The notes under the pieces: generated by a model
Told to the model about the DNA's origin: nothing
What the model saw: only the letters and a program-made list of their open reading frames with translations
The model's database searches: none
Translations under genes and position numbers: made by a program
NCBI GenBank assembly: GCA_963814955.1
Contig: CAWFEX010000004.1
Span: forward strand, 806,001 to 870,000
DNA length: 64,000 nucleotides
Direction of reading: 5' to 3'
Source of the DNA: DATCJA01 sp963814955
Lineage (GTDB): Bacteria; Acidobacteriota; Vicinamibacteria; Vicinamibacterales; UBA2999
Part shown: in pieces, positions 36,685 to 45,965 of the stretch
How the letters are laid out: every line of letters starts with the position of its first letter
Numbering within the stretch: the first letter of the stretch is position 1

Positions 36685-37493
36685 CGGGTTTCGACGCGGT
36701 GTTGGTTATGTACGGCAATTCCGGACGAACGCGTAGAAGCACCGTTGATCGCGTACCGCCGCCGGATCCGGTCCAGCTCGATGAGTGCGGTCACGAAGTC
36801 CACAGGATGCACTTTTGAGCCGTCGATGTCACGCCACTCGTGAAGAGGGAGCTCGTATATCACGTCACGCGGATGAGGTCGTTCCCCAGCGCATTGTTGC
36901 GCGAGCCGCGCGATGATTTCCACGTCAAAGGTCCATCTGCCAAGAAACGGTTCCGCAAACAGAGCGCCCATCGCGGGAGATATGCGAAACAGCTTGGCAC
37001 CGCACTGCGTGTCGTAGATGGGCAGACGAAGCGCCATGGATGCTGCCGTCGCAAACAGACGGCCGATGTAATGCCGGTAGGGTCGCCGCTCGATGGCGCG
37101 ACCGAGGAGTTGTACGCGCGCGCCGAAGCAGATGTCGCGTTCCGGATGTGCGTCGAGCGTATCGATAAACCGCTGAATTTCTGAAAGCGGTGTCGCGAGA
37201 TCGGCGTCCCAGTAGCCGGCGTAGCGGCCGCCACTCGCGAACGCTTCGAGCATTCCGGTCCGGACTGCCTCCGCTTTGCCCTTGTTCGAGGGCAGAACTA
37301 TGAATTGAAACCGATCGGGCGCTGTGGCCTCGAGGCCCGTCAGTACCCTGGATGTCTCGTCTGTGCTCCCGTCGTCCACGAACAGAAACCGGACTCGGGG
37401 CGCCGTCAATGCGAACGCGCGAAAGGCATCCACGCGAAGCCGCGGCGCTTCGTTGTAGCAAGGTACGACGATCGTGACGTCGAATTCCATCAA
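36681..37493 (-). CDS. GT2 polyprenyl-phosphate glycosyltransferase (ALG5/DPM-like)
   Basis: 270 residues: TIVVPCYNEAPRLR, FVDDGSTDETSRVL, LPSNKGKAEAVRTG, AGYWDADLATPLSEI (metal site), ICFGARVQLLG and YDTQCGAKLFR. This arrangement is that of the dolichyl-phosphate beta-glucosyltransferase (ALG5) branch of GT2. No membrane helices. It is coupled by an ATGA overlap to the following GT87 gene, which suggests this enzyme makes the lipid-linked donor used by that GT-C enzyme. The C-terminal ~20 residues are not conserved-looking. Confidence 0.85.
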   Translation of the reverse strand: MMEFDVTIVVPCYNEAPRLRVDAFRAFALTAPRVRFLFVDDGSTDETSRVLTGLEATAPDRFQFIVLPSNKGKAEAVRTGMLEAFASGGRYAGYWDADLATPLSEIQRFIDTLDAHPERDICFGARVQLLGRAIERRPYRHYIGRLFATAASMALRLPIYDTQCGAKLFRISPAMGALFAEPFLGRWTFDVEIIARLAQQCAGERPHPRDVIYELPLHEWRDIDGSKVHPVDFVTALIELDRIRRRYAINGASTRSSGIAVHNQHRVETR

Positions 37494-37678
37494 CCGCTCA
37501 CACCTGAATCACGTGGCCGGAATTGGTACCGGCAGGAGCAAGGACCGAGCCCATGGCCTCGTCTGATGAAGCTCCATAACTGTATGTCCTGAAACGCTTT
37601 ACCGGCTGTGAACATTGATCGGGAACGTTAAGTCTGCGCCGGCCGGGATTCCTTTCTGGGCCCGGGCAGCACACCCGC

Positions 37679-38950
37679 TCACTGAACGGATCGTGTCCCA
37701 AATTGGGACATCACACTATCGGCGGCTGGTCGTCGGTTCGACGGCGATCGCACCGCTTCTCGAGCAGCCAGCAGCAGCCAGACAGCGGCGGTGAGACCCA
37801 CGATTGAAACCGGCGGGCGCCAGAAGATACCCGCAGCCGACGCGAACCAGCTCCAGGAATACAGCCACTGCTCGCTGCACCATGTCAGTGCCAGCAGCGC
37901 ACCGACAATGAGCCACGGCGTTCGCGCCCATCTCTCGCGCTCGGCCCACCAGACGGTTGCCGGAATCGCCAGCACGAGGGCGTCGTAGAAAAACAGGTAG
38001 GGACTCGCGGAAACGGTCAAGAGCACTGCGATGCCAAGGTGCCGAAGCGGTGTGCCCGGCGCGCGCCAGGCAACGACAGCGGCCACAATCAATGCGACCG
38101 CCGCCATCGCCCAGAGGATCAGCGTCAGATCTCCTTTCCCGATCGCGCCTTCCAGGAAGGCCCTGAGGGTAATCTGCTTCTGCGGCTCGTAGCCCGAGAT
38201 CGTGAGAGCCTCGCCGACCGAGATGCCCAGGAAATCCACCCAGAGCTGAACCCCGAGCGGGATTGTCAGCGCGCACAGCAGTACAACCACGCCGGCCATC
38301 GTTGCAACGCCCCTCCACTTGCGCTGTACGATGGCCAGCAAGCCGAACGCGATGCCCCAGTTCGGCTTCATCGCGAGCAGTCCAAGTACCGCGCACGCGC
38401 TTGTCACCTTGCCCCGCGTCCAAAGAGATGCCGCGCCGGCAATGCACAGCATGATCAGCGCGCTGCGCTGACCCGCAACGATTGTGGTGAGCATCGGTGC
38501 CGACATGACAATCGCCAGAAGCCATTCGTCACGCATGTCACGGAACGGCTCGAGGCGTCGAAGGAGCCGCAGGGAGACGGCCACCGCCACGACATCCACA
38601 CCGACCAGCACCCAGTAAGCCCATATGTCCGGGACCCAGGCGAGCGGGGCGACAACGTACAGTGCGTACGGCGGGTAAAGCCAGTAAAGGCCCGACACGA
38701 GCGTCTGGTCTCCGACTGCATACAGGCGCGACCAGTCGCCGGCCACGAAATGATTGGCCACGACCTTCACGAGGTACCAGTCACCTGTTACCGGCCGATT
38801 GAGCAGCACGTTCACGACCCACATGGCCGGAAAGATCGCGTGTGCCACGAGGAAGGGAAACAGCACCGCGCGCAGCAATCGAGACGGGCGCCGCGGCATC
38901 GGGCGATGAATCGAGGTGGGCGACATGTCGCTGGCCGTGCCCGCAGTCAT
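37679..38950 (-). CDS. GT87 (DUF2029) GT-C glycosyltransferase, paralogue of 35464-36684
   Basis: 423 residues with the same layout as its neighbour: GDWYLVKVVANHFVAGDWSRLY, YPPYALYVVAPLAWVPDIW, KPNWGIAFGLLA and RTPWLIVGALLALTWCSEQW. The C-terminal tail (SNRRPAADSVMSQF) differs. The start at 38950 is 11 bases after the stop of the next upstream gene; ATG 38926 is an alternative that would shorten the cytoplasmic N-terminus. The 185 bases before the next gene hold no recognisable element. The two GT87 copies bracket one GT2 gene. Confidence 0.82.
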   Translation of the reverse strand: MTAGTASDMSPTSIHRPMPRRPSRLLRAVLFPFLVAHAIFPAMWVVNVLLNRPVTGDWYLVKVVANHFVAGDWSRLYAVGDQTLVSGLYWLYPPYALYVVAPLAWVPDIWAYWVLVGVDVVAVAVSLRLLRRLEPFRDMRDEWLLAIVMSAPMLTTIVAGQRSALIMLCIAGAASLWTRGKVTSACAVLGLLAMKPNWGIAFGLLAIVQRKWRGVATMAGVVVLLCALTIPLGVQLWVDFLGISVGEALTISGYEPQKQITLRAFLEGAIGKGDLTLILWAMAAVALIVAAVVAWRAPGTPLRHLGIAVLLTVSASPYLFFYDALVLAIPATVWWAERERWARTPWLIVGALLALTWCSEQWLYSWSWFASAAGIFWRPPVSIVGLTAAVWLLLAAREAVRSPSNRRPAADSVMSQFGTRSVQ

Positions 38951-38960
38951 CGGTCAGCGC

Positions 38961-40514
38961 TCAGCGAGTACTGGCAATCGACGCTTGCTCCAGCAACACC
39001 GACACATCATCTTCATACAAGACGCGCCACTGCGACGACACGCGTGCGACTTGCGCCATTCTGGCAGTGTCCGGTTGTCCGGAGCTCTTGCTGAGAAGCA
39101 GGTATCGAATGTTCCACTCATTCAACGCGCTCTGCCAATCGGAATCGGCCGACATCGACAGATACTTGTTGACAAAGTCAAAGCCGAAGAGATGGACGCG
39201 GCCATCGATAAACGACTTCTGCTGCGGCCAGAGCCGCCAGATCAAGTAATCGCCGAACATTTGCGGGTGAAAGATGTTGCCTTCGAGCCGATGTTGCGCG
39301 ATGAATTCCATTGCGCCTGTGGGCGTTCCCTCCTGAACCAGCGACGTCCGATAAGCGGTCGGTCGCACCCATGGAGTCTGCAGAACGAGGACGAAGAGGG
39401 CGACGGTTGCCAGAACCAGGTTCATCCGGGGGTTCGTCGTCCCCTTTGCCGATCGCTGCTCCAGGTGGCGCGCGAGACGGTCGATGAATCCGAAGCGGCG
39501 AAGAGACCGCAGCGACGTAAAGTCCAGGTCCGACGCGTAGCGGGCGAGCAACGGGTAGGCCACGATACTGAACCACGGCCCGTTTCTCAATGCCATGAGC
39601 CCGAGAAGCGCGAACGCGACGAAGAGCGCCACTTCCGTCAGGTCCGGTCTCGATCTGGAGCCAATGAGCGCGAGCAGGGCCGCGAAGAAAGGGACATAGA
39701 AGACGACGAATGCCGAGGCTTCATCGATTCGGGGTGGCTGCCACTCGGAGGTCAGTTGCCGTACCACCGGGTCGGTCATTACCGTGCGCACGTAATCGTA
39801 GATTTTGTAACCTTCCGGATTCGCAAGGCTCGCGAGCACGCACAGGCCGAGGGTGAACGCGAGTTTTCGGAGCTCTGCCGGAGTGAGCGCATCTGTCTTG
39901 TCGTCGTGAATCAATCGTCGCCACCATTCCGATGCACCGACTACGGCAAGAAGCACGACACCGAGAAAGAATGCGCCGTGAAGGTTCACCCACAGAACCA
40001 TAAGGGGCGGCAACGTCCAGAGCAGGTCCCTCGCCCGCTGGCGATACAACATCAGAGCGAGGTAATAGAAAGCAAACAGGGGATACGAGAAGACCTGCGG
40101 TCGAATCGTTCCGGGAATGGCGAGCGCCGCGACGATGCCGACCGCGATGACCACGTGAGGCCTGGACGCGACCCTGAAGCACAGAAAGTACAGAAGAAGA
40201 AAGGCCACAAGCACCATGAGTGCGTTCAGGAACGCAATGAGTGGAAGCCCTCCGAGCCGATACATGCCGTAGTAGGCAACCTCCGCGAGCCAGTTTTGAA
40301 GCACGAACGGCTTGCCCAGCGCGGTAAACGAAAACAGGTCGGTATCGGGTATCGAACCGGTGCCAACGATGACTTCACCCATTTTGAGATGCCACCAGAA
40401 GTCCACCAGCGGCAGCGGAAACTGGAGGTTCTTCCACAACACGATGAAGACGGGCAGCCCCAACCATACGTGCGTTCTGGTCACCCTGAATCGTGCGGCG
40501 GGAGCGTTGCCCAT
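38961..40514 (-). CDS. Polytopic GT-C-like membrane protein, related to 25384-26820
   Basis: 517 residues with about eleven helices. VDFWWHLKMGEVIVGTG and VLQNWLAEVAYYGMY occupy the first outer loop, and IFHPQMFGDYLIWRLWP with FIDGRVHLFG lie in the C-terminal soluble domain. These two signatures are shared with the protein at 25384-26820, including the ending that resembles a substrate-binding periplasmic domain. Function is not established; GT-C type transfer from a lipid donor is the best guess. ATG 40514 was chosen because the longer frame (to 40583) overlaps the upstream methyltransferase. Confidence 0.72.
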   Translation of the reverse strand: MGNAPAARFRVTRTHVWLGLPVFIVLWKNLQFPLPLVDFWWHLKMGEVIVGTGSIPDTDLFSFTALGKPFVLQNWLAEVAYYGMYRLGGLPLIAFLNALMVLVAFLLLYFLCFRVASRPHVVIAVGIVAALAIPGTIRPQVFSYPLFAFYYLALMLYRQRARDLLWTLPPLMVLWVNLHGAFFLGVVLLAVVGASEWWRRLIHDDKTDALTPAELRKLAFTLGLCVLASLANPEGYKIYDYVRTVMTDPVVRQLTSEWQPPRIDEASAFVVFYVPFFAALLALIGSRSRPDLTEVALFVAFALLGLMALRNGPWFSIVAYPLLARYASDLDFTSLRSLRRFGFIDRLARHLEQRSAKGTTNPRMNLVLATVALFVLVLQTPWVRPTAYRTSLVQEGTPTGAMEFIAQHRLEGNIFHPQMFGDYLIWRLWPQQKSFIDGRVHLFGFDFVNKYLSMSADSDWQSALNEWNIRYLLLSKSSGQPDTARMAQVARVSSQWRVLYEDDVSVLLEQASIASTR

Positions 40515-40527
40515 CACGCGCGCATCC

Positions 40528-41250
40528 TTACTTGACCGAGCGGGTCCAGATCGCGACGACGCTCTTTCCCACTCTGTGGGCAAGTATCGGGTCGATCACT
40601 CGCGAGGCCGGCACCAGGACTCGATCCCAGAACTTCAGCTGCCCAGGTGAAGGCATCGAGGCCCGCAGCAGCAGCCGGTTTGCGAGTGACGCTGCCATAC
40701 CTACCGCGTCGAGGTAGTAGGCTGCCACCGGCTGCAGCGTCGAGGGGGCGACGGCGAGAAGCGAGGGGCGGCTGTAGCGGCGGAAGTGCCCGATCGCCTG
40801 GTCGAACGGGCTGTAGAGCGCCTGGTGCGCCGGCGCCAGCACTACGACATGTCCTCCGTTACGCAGACGGGCCGCGCTCAAAGCAAGCTCCCCGCGGTCG
40901 TCCTCGATATGTTCGAGGACGTCCACGTACAGGATGGTGTCAAAACGTTCGGCTGGCGGCAGCGATGCCACCGTCCCTTGCAGCGCTCGTCCTGAGGACG
41001 GCAGGGGCGTGGCGCGCAGGCTCGCCTCCAGTTGGCGGTGGAGCGCCGGGTCGGGCTCCAGGCACGTCCATGAACGCTGGGTTCCGTCGCAGAGGAAACG
41101 AGACGTCGCGCCGAGACCGGCTCCGACTTCGAGCACGTCTCCGAGGATGAAACGCCGCAGGCCGCGCGCATAGTAAGCCTTCCAGCAGGTTGCATGCTGG
41201 AAGATCTCGAGCTCTCCGCCGACGTAGGAATAGGGTTCGTTTCTATGCAA
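40528..41250 (-). CDS. Class I SAM-dependent methyltransferase
   Basis: 240 residues. SAM motif I is DVLEVGAGLGATSRFL, motif II LEPDPALHRQL, and the post-II segment reads FDTILYVDVLEHIEDDRGEL followed by RLRNGGHVVVLAPAHQALYS. The pattern AIGHFRRYSR after that is common in glycan-cluster methyltransferases that act near lipid-linked sugars. The specific acceptor is unknown. It overlaps the GT2 gene before it by eight bases and precedes a membrane GT-C-like gene by 13, so it belongs to the long minus-strand glycan operon. Confidence 0.82.
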   Translation of the reverse strand: MHRNEPYSYVGGELEIFQHATCWKAYYARGLRRFILGDVLEVGAGLGATSRFLCDGTQRSWTCLEPDPALHRQLEASLRATPLPSSGRALQGTVASLPPAERFDTILYVDVLEHIEDDRGELALSAARLRNGGHVVVLAPAHQALYSPFDQAIGHFRRYSRPSLLAVAPSTLQPVAAYYLDAVGMAASLANRLLLRASMPSPGQLKFWDRVLVPASRVIDPILAHRVGKSVVAIWTRSVK

Positions 41251-42271
41251 GGCTCGCGTTTTGCCCCGTCGGCGAGCGAGTCTGACTGTCAGCCGCTACC
41301 ACCGTCGAAAAATGGTCGACGAAGTAGTCGTAATCGCGGATCGGTATAAAGGTTGGCCGCGAGCGGGAGTGGAGCACGAGAAAGGCGAAAAATGATGCAA
41401 ACGCGACACCCTGGAGCATCAGAACCAACAAAAGACCGGCGACAGTGGACGTCCATCCCGGGATAGCCAGCTGCGTGAAGAACCGGATGGCGACCACGAC
41501 CAGCAGCACGGAGGCCATGACGCCGACCAGCCCCGCCGTCAGTACCAGCAGCCTGACGCCGATAAGCTCCGAGTGCACCGACAATGCGGACAGGCCATGG
41601 GTGACGAGATCGACGAAATTCATCCGCGACTGTCCTTCGAGACGCGGCGCCCGCACGGTCGGGACGGTCGTTCGGGGCACTTTCGCCTTGAACACCGCGG
41701 CCGCGTAGTGGTTCCAGAGCTCCGCGACCACCACGAGTTTTCGCAACTGAGAGGACGGAATGACGCTGAAGTTGCCCACACGCACGGGAATGCCCGTCAA
41801 AAGCAGGTGCACCCATCTGTACAGCGTGTAGAAGATTCGAAACACCCGGCTTTCGGAGCGTCGCGTGCGTTCGGCGAACACCACGAGACGCCCGTCGTTC
41901 TCATCGAGGCACGCGAGCAGGCGAGGAACATCCTCGGGTGCGTCTTCGCCGTCGCCGTCCATCACTACCAGCGCCGCGGGTGCGAGGTGTTGTTCGACGA
42001 ACGCGAGCGCGATGGCGATCGCACGCTGGTGCCCGACATTCCGGCGCAGCGACAGCACATCGATGCGGCCGAGCGCGCGCCAATGGTTTGCGGGCCAATG
42101 AGCAGGCGGCCGGACGGTAGACCCATCGTCGACGAGGAGGACGTCGGCGCTGAGACCGGCGCCTGCCAACGCCCGGTCCAGGCCGGGGAGAAGCAGCCCG
42201 ACCGCAACCCAGTCGTTGTAAATCGGTATCAGAACGAGCAACCCGTTCGGATGTTTGGATGGCCCGGTCAC
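41243..42271 (-). CDS. GT2 glycosyltransferase with C-terminal membrane helices (GtrB/DPM-like)
   Basis: About 342 residues from a GTG at 42271; a TTG at 42295 would add eight residues. LLVLIPIYNDWVAV, LLVDDGST, LRRNVGHQRAIAIAL, VVMDGDGEDAPEDV (metal site) and IPVRVGNFSVIP mark a GtrB-like polyprenyl-phosphate glycosyltransferase. Two C-terminal helices (LLVLTAGLVGVMASVLLVVVA and LLLVLMLQGVAFASFFAF) anchor it. It is the first gene of the minus-strand set 42271-35464 and is transcribed divergently from the large membrane protein that starts 70 bases away. Confidence 0.83.
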   Translation of the reverse strand: MTGPSKHPNGLLVLIPIYNDWVAVGLLLPGLDRALAGAGLSADVLLVDDGSTVRPPAHWPANHWRALGRIDVLSLRRNVGHQRAIAIALAFVEQHLAPAALVVMDGDGEDAPEDVPRLLACLDENDGRLVVFAERTRRSESRVFRIFYTLYRWVHLLLTGIPVRVGNFSVIPSSQLRKLVVVAELWNHYAAAVFKAKVPRTTVPTVRAPRLEGQSRMNFVDLVTHGLSALSVHSELIGVRLLVLTAGLVGVMASVLLVVVAIRFFTQLAIPGWTSTVAGLLLVLMLQGVAFASFFAFLVLHSRSRPTFIPIRDYDYFVDHFSTVVAADSQTRSPTGQNASLA

Positions 42272-42340
42272 ACGGCCATGATAGTGGATGATCAATCGTA
42301 AACTCCCGGTGGAGTGTCACAAACTGAGTAGAAAAACGAA

Positions 42341-44569
42341 ATGCCGCGCACAGCGGCGGAGACCTTCGTGACCTCAGTATCGGCGCGACCGAACGCAGGC
42401 GCCTGGCTGTCCATTGTCGGCCTTGCGTGCGTCCTCGCGTGGATAGGCCATCGCCTTGTCTTCGCGCAGTTCCAGGGATACGACGACGAAGGCTATCTGC
42501 TGATCACGGTCCAGCAGTTCCTCCAGGGCAGCCCGCTCTACGACGACGTCTACACGCAGTACGGGCCCGCGTACTACCTCTGGCAGCAGCTGCTTCACGG
42601 ACTGATCGGAATTCCAGTCACGCACGATGCCACGCGCGTCGTCACGGTCGTCATGTGGCTCGTCTGCTCTGCGCTTGCAGGCGTTCCAGTGTGGCTGCTC
42701 ACCAGGCGACTGCTGCTTGCCGTAATCGGGATGGCGATGACGTTCTTCCATCTGACGCAGCTGACCTACGAGCCTGGACACCCCCAGGAGTTGTGCCTCA
42801 TGGGCGTAATGGGTGTCGTTGCAGTGGCGATGTGGCGGCTCCTCGTACACGGACGTCTGGGCACCCCGGCAGCACTGGCCGTCGGAGCGCTCGTCGCGAT
42901 CACCGCGCTCACCAAGGTGAACGTTGGTGGATTTCTGATCGGCGCGGTGACGCTCGGCCTCTTGAGCAGCCTTCGAGATGCGCCGTGGCGCAGGCCGCTC
43001 CTCAGAGTGGTGATGTTGTCGGCATTGGCCGCGGTGCCGGCTCTGCTGCGCGCCGACCTGTTCCGCACTGACATTACCGTCTGGGTCGTCGCTATCTTGA
43101 GCGGGTTGCTCGCCGCTTTCGTCGTCGATTCGGACGATGCCGCCGGCGACGGTGTCGTAACGGCGCGAGAGCTGGTGGCATGCGTCGCCGCGTTCGTAAT
43201 CGTGTCAACGGTGGTGGTTGCCGCAATCGTTGCACAAGGAACGTCGCTGCGTGCGCTGTTCGAAGGCTTGCTGGTCTGGCCGCTTCGTTTTCCGGCCATA
43301 TTCTCGCGACCGCTTCCGGTGCCAACTCTGGCTGCCGTTCTGGCACCCGTATGGCTGGTGCTGGCCGTGTGCCGGCGGCGCAATGTCACCCTGGCTCGAC
43401 GCTGGATGCCATCGATTGCGCTGGCGTTCGGGATGGTCCTGTTTCTCCTCTCGATCACGAAAAACTTCGGCCTGCTTCTGGCCTTGGGGCCGCCACTTGC
43501 CTGGTTGGTGCTGGGCGACGCTTCCTCGAACGCAGGAGAGCGAGCGGCACGGCGCATTCTGGCTTTCACCGCGATTCTGATGGTGCTTCAGGCCTACCCG
43601 ATGCCCGGCACACAGATGGCGATTGGCACCGTCCTCTTCGTCCCCATCGCGCTCATTGCCCTGGGAGACGCTCAGCGGCAGCTGCGTCCGAGTCCCCGTC
43701 AGGAGACGACACGGCGATCCGTCGGTCGTCGTGCGGCATTCGCGGCGCTCTGCGTCGTTGTTGCAACCGCCACCGTGGGCCGGGTTCAGCGTGCGTACGC
43801 AGCAGCCGTTCCGCTCCTGATGCCCGGGGCCGGCTGGGTACGTGCGACAGAGCGCGACGCAGCGCGGTATTGGTGGCTCACGACCAATCTGCGCGAGCAC
43901 TGCGATACGTTCCTCACGGCACCTGGAGTCAATTCACTTCATTTCTGGACCGGCATGCCGCCGGTCTCGACGCTCAACACGACGCTCTGGCCAATCCTCC
44001 TCGACGATGGCCAGCAGGCGCGCGTCCTCGCGGCAGCGAGGTCAGTGGCGCGACTGTGTGTTGCATGGGATCGACGGCGGATGGACGTGCTCATGCGCAC
44101 GCCCGAGACGGCGTCCCGGCCGTTGGTCGCATGGCTCGCGCGTGAATTCGAGCCACAGGCAGCGTTCGGCGACTGGGAGTTTCGCGTGCGGCGCGGGAGT
44201 CGCCCACAGCTGTTGTATCAGGGCATACTCGACGCCGGCGACATTGTCGTCGAGTTGCCGCAACTCGGGCGCGATCCGGTCACGCGCGTCGCTGTGGTCG
44301 ACGTCGACGGGAAGCGAACCCTCGCCGACAGCGCAAGCGGGCCCGACGTTGTCGCGATCGACGAGAATGGCGCCGAAGCACGGATCCAGGGAGGCATCGA
44401 CGTGTCGCGCCAGCGACGGATCGTCCTGCGCGGTGCGTTCGCAGCACCCTCGTCAGACGGAGCTGCCGTGGTCGTCCGGTTATGGGGGAGCGACGGGCAA
44501 TCGCTGGCGATCGTGCCGGTCGTCGCTGACGGTTCGTCGGACACACCACAGGGCACCAATCACAATTAA
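42341..44569 (+). CDS. Large GT39/GT83-like GT-C membrane glycosyltransferase
   Basis: 742 residues. The first outer loop carries QFQGYDDEGYLLITVQQFLQG, an acidic DDEGY motif like the catalytic loop of ArnT/PMT-type enzymes, followed by YDDVYTQYGPAYYLW. About twelve helices reach residue ~480, and the last 250 residues form a soluble periplasmic domain (FLTAPGVNSLHFWTG, LLYQGILDAGDIVVELP). Such proteins use polyprenyl-phosphate sugars. The exact donor and acceptor are unknown. Its TAA and the TAA of the convergent GT87 gene share a TTAA palindrome. Confidence 0.78.
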   Translation: MPRTAAETFVTSVSARPNAGAWLSIVGLACVLAWIGHRLVFAQFQGYDDEGYLLITVQQFLQGSPLYDDVYTQYGPAYYLWQQLLHGLIGIPVTHDATRVVTVVMWLVCSALAGVPVWLLTRRLLLAVIGMAMTFFHLTQLTYEPGHPQELCLMGVMGVVAVAMWRLLVHGRLGTPAALAVGALVAITALTKVNVGGFLIGAVTLGLLSSLRDAPWRRPLLRVVMLSALAAVPALLRADLFRTDITVWVVAILSGLLAAFVVDSDDAAGDGVVTARELVACVAAFVIVSTVVVAAIVAQGTSLRALFEGLLVWPLRFPAIFSRPLPVPTLAAVLAPVWLVLAVCRRRNVTLARRWMPSIALAFGMVLFLLSITKNFGLLLALGPPLAWLVLGDASSNAGERAARRILAFTAILMVLQAYPMPGTQMAIGTVLFVPIALIALGDAQRQLRPSPRQETTRRSVGRRAAFAALCVVVATATVGRVQRAYAAAVPLLMPGAGWVRATERDAARYWWLTTNLREHCDTFLTAPGVNSLHFWTGMPPVSTLNTTLWPILLDDGQQARVLAAARSVARLCVAWDRRRMDVLMRTPETASRPLVAWLAREFEPQAAFGDWEFRVRRGSRPQLLYQGILDAGDIVVELPQLGRDPVTRVAVVDVDGKRTLADSASGPDVVAIDENGAEARIQGGIDVSRQRRIVLRGAFAAPSSDGAAVVVRLWGSDGQSLAIVPVVADGSSDTPQGTNHN

Positions 44570-45856
44570 CCCGGGATTTGTAATTTGCGATTTGTGCCTT
44601 GTGCCTTGTGACTTGTGACTTGTGACTTGCGAGGTGACCGGAGCAGATCTCTGCTGACCACGACGAAGAGCCCGCCAAGAACGAACACAGACAGCTGGAG
44701 CGGCAGCATTGCGGCGGTAGGAAGCAACAGCGTGAGGTACAACGCATAGACGATCGGAGAGAACACGGCCGTCGGTACTCAACCGGCCGCGTGATTCTCC
44801 GTACGCCCACCCGGCGAACCAGACAAGAACCGGAGCGAGCACTGTCGCGTCGTACACGAACACGTGCGGGTTGACCAGCACGGATGCCAGCACCAGCACG
44901 CCCATGCGCACCGAGATCGGTGCACTCGACCGCCACACCTGAATGGTTCGGAAGATGACCAGCGCCGAGAGCACCGCCCACACGATCGGCCCCGATTCAC
45001 CGGGAAGCCGGTCGGTCATTGCCGAAATTGAGTGCATCTGTTCCGGTTTGGGCGCCAGCAGATCGCGTAGTTCGGGAAATCTGGTCACCACGGCTGCGTA
45101 GTCGTGCCAGACGGATGTTCCCAACAGCGCCGCCGTTGCAGTCACCTGAAGGATGATGGACCCGGCCGCGCCGGCCATCATCTTCCATTCGCCGCACATC
45201 AGTGTGAGGACGGCGAGTACCAAGGCAAATTGCGGCTTGAGCAGCAGGAGACCCAGGGCCATCCCGGCCCAGAACGGACGGCGGTGCTCGAGCGCGAGCC
45301 AGCCGAGGCAGAACGCCGCGAGAGGCACGATCGTCGTCTGCCCGTGCAGTACGAGATACCAGAACGGCGGAAACGCAACAGCCGCCGCGATCAGCAGTTG
45401 CCGATCGTGCAGGACGGTCCTGAGCGGACGCCAGGCCATCCAGAGGCAGACGGCATAGAGGACTCCCAGTATCGCCGCCCACGTGAGCGCAGCGCCACCA
45501 TACGTCATCCCTGCGAACGGACGAAAGAGAAGCGTTATATGCGGGGGATAGACGATGAGATAGCGCTCGGTGTCGGATTCCGGAACGAGCTGCGTTTGCA
45601 GGCGATGAAACGCCTCAGGGTCATACAGCGTCGTCTTCACCGTCTGCTCGTCAAGGTGGCCGAGCGTGTAGAACTGGATGAAGTCGCTGCCTTTCAAGGG
45701 ACCGAAGACACTGCGATACCCCGATCCGGTGAACGCGATGACCGCCGCCACAATCCACATGAGAAGGGCGGCAAGGGTCGCGTGCAATCGCGCCTCAGCA
45801 GCGCTGAATTGCCACCAGGCATGCTTACGCCTTGAATGTCCCACTATTAGCGACAC
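44566..45856 (-). CDS. GT87 (DUF2029) GT-C glycosyltransferase, one frameshift
   Basis: About 429 residues when joined. KGSDFIQFYTLGHLDEQTV with YPPHITLLFRPFAGM forms the first outer loop and KPQFALVLAVLTLM the conserved middle block. After WAYGESRGRLSTDG the frame changes near 44775, and the corrected reading TAVFSPIVYALYLTLLLPTAAM adds the last helices. The C-terminal tail (KSQVTSHKAQGTNRK) is encoded by a heptad DNA repeat, so the gene may have been extended into repeat DNA. GTG 45856 is the likely start; an internal GTG five codons on is possible. Confidence 0.75.
44575..44630. repeat. Eight degenerate heptads of GAYTTGT type
   Basis: The sequence divides exactly into GATTTGT, AATTTGC, GATTTGT, GCCTTGT, GCCTTGT, GACTTGT, GACTTGT, GACTTGC. 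It overlaps the 3' end of the minus-strand GT87 gene and begins six bases after the stop of the plus-strand gene. Confidence 0.85.
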
Positions 45857-45900
45857 GATGATAGACCGAGTGCCTGTGCGAGAGGTGCTGTCTACCGTCA

Positions 45901-45955
45901 GTCCGGCTAAAGCCGGACACTACGTATCGGTTACTGAAGCCGGACACTGCGTACT
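45901..45955. repeat. Dispersed palindrome GTCCGGCTAAAGCCGGAC plus a partial copy
   Basis: A full palindrome with the ACTACGTA tail at 45901-45926 is followed by a half copy (GAAGCCGGACACTGCGTACTAC). The pair lies between the start of the GT87 gene and the 3' end of the subtilase. It matches the units at 18984-20276. Confidence 0.8.
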
Positions 45956-45965
45956 ACGGCGATTG

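Noticed and set aside
35371..40535. Plus-strand open frames of 490 and 539 codons opposite the GT87 and GT-C-like genes
   Set aside because: Their products are arginine/glutamine-rich with no domain, and they lie exactly antisense to well-supported membrane protein genes; this is a GC-composition shadow.
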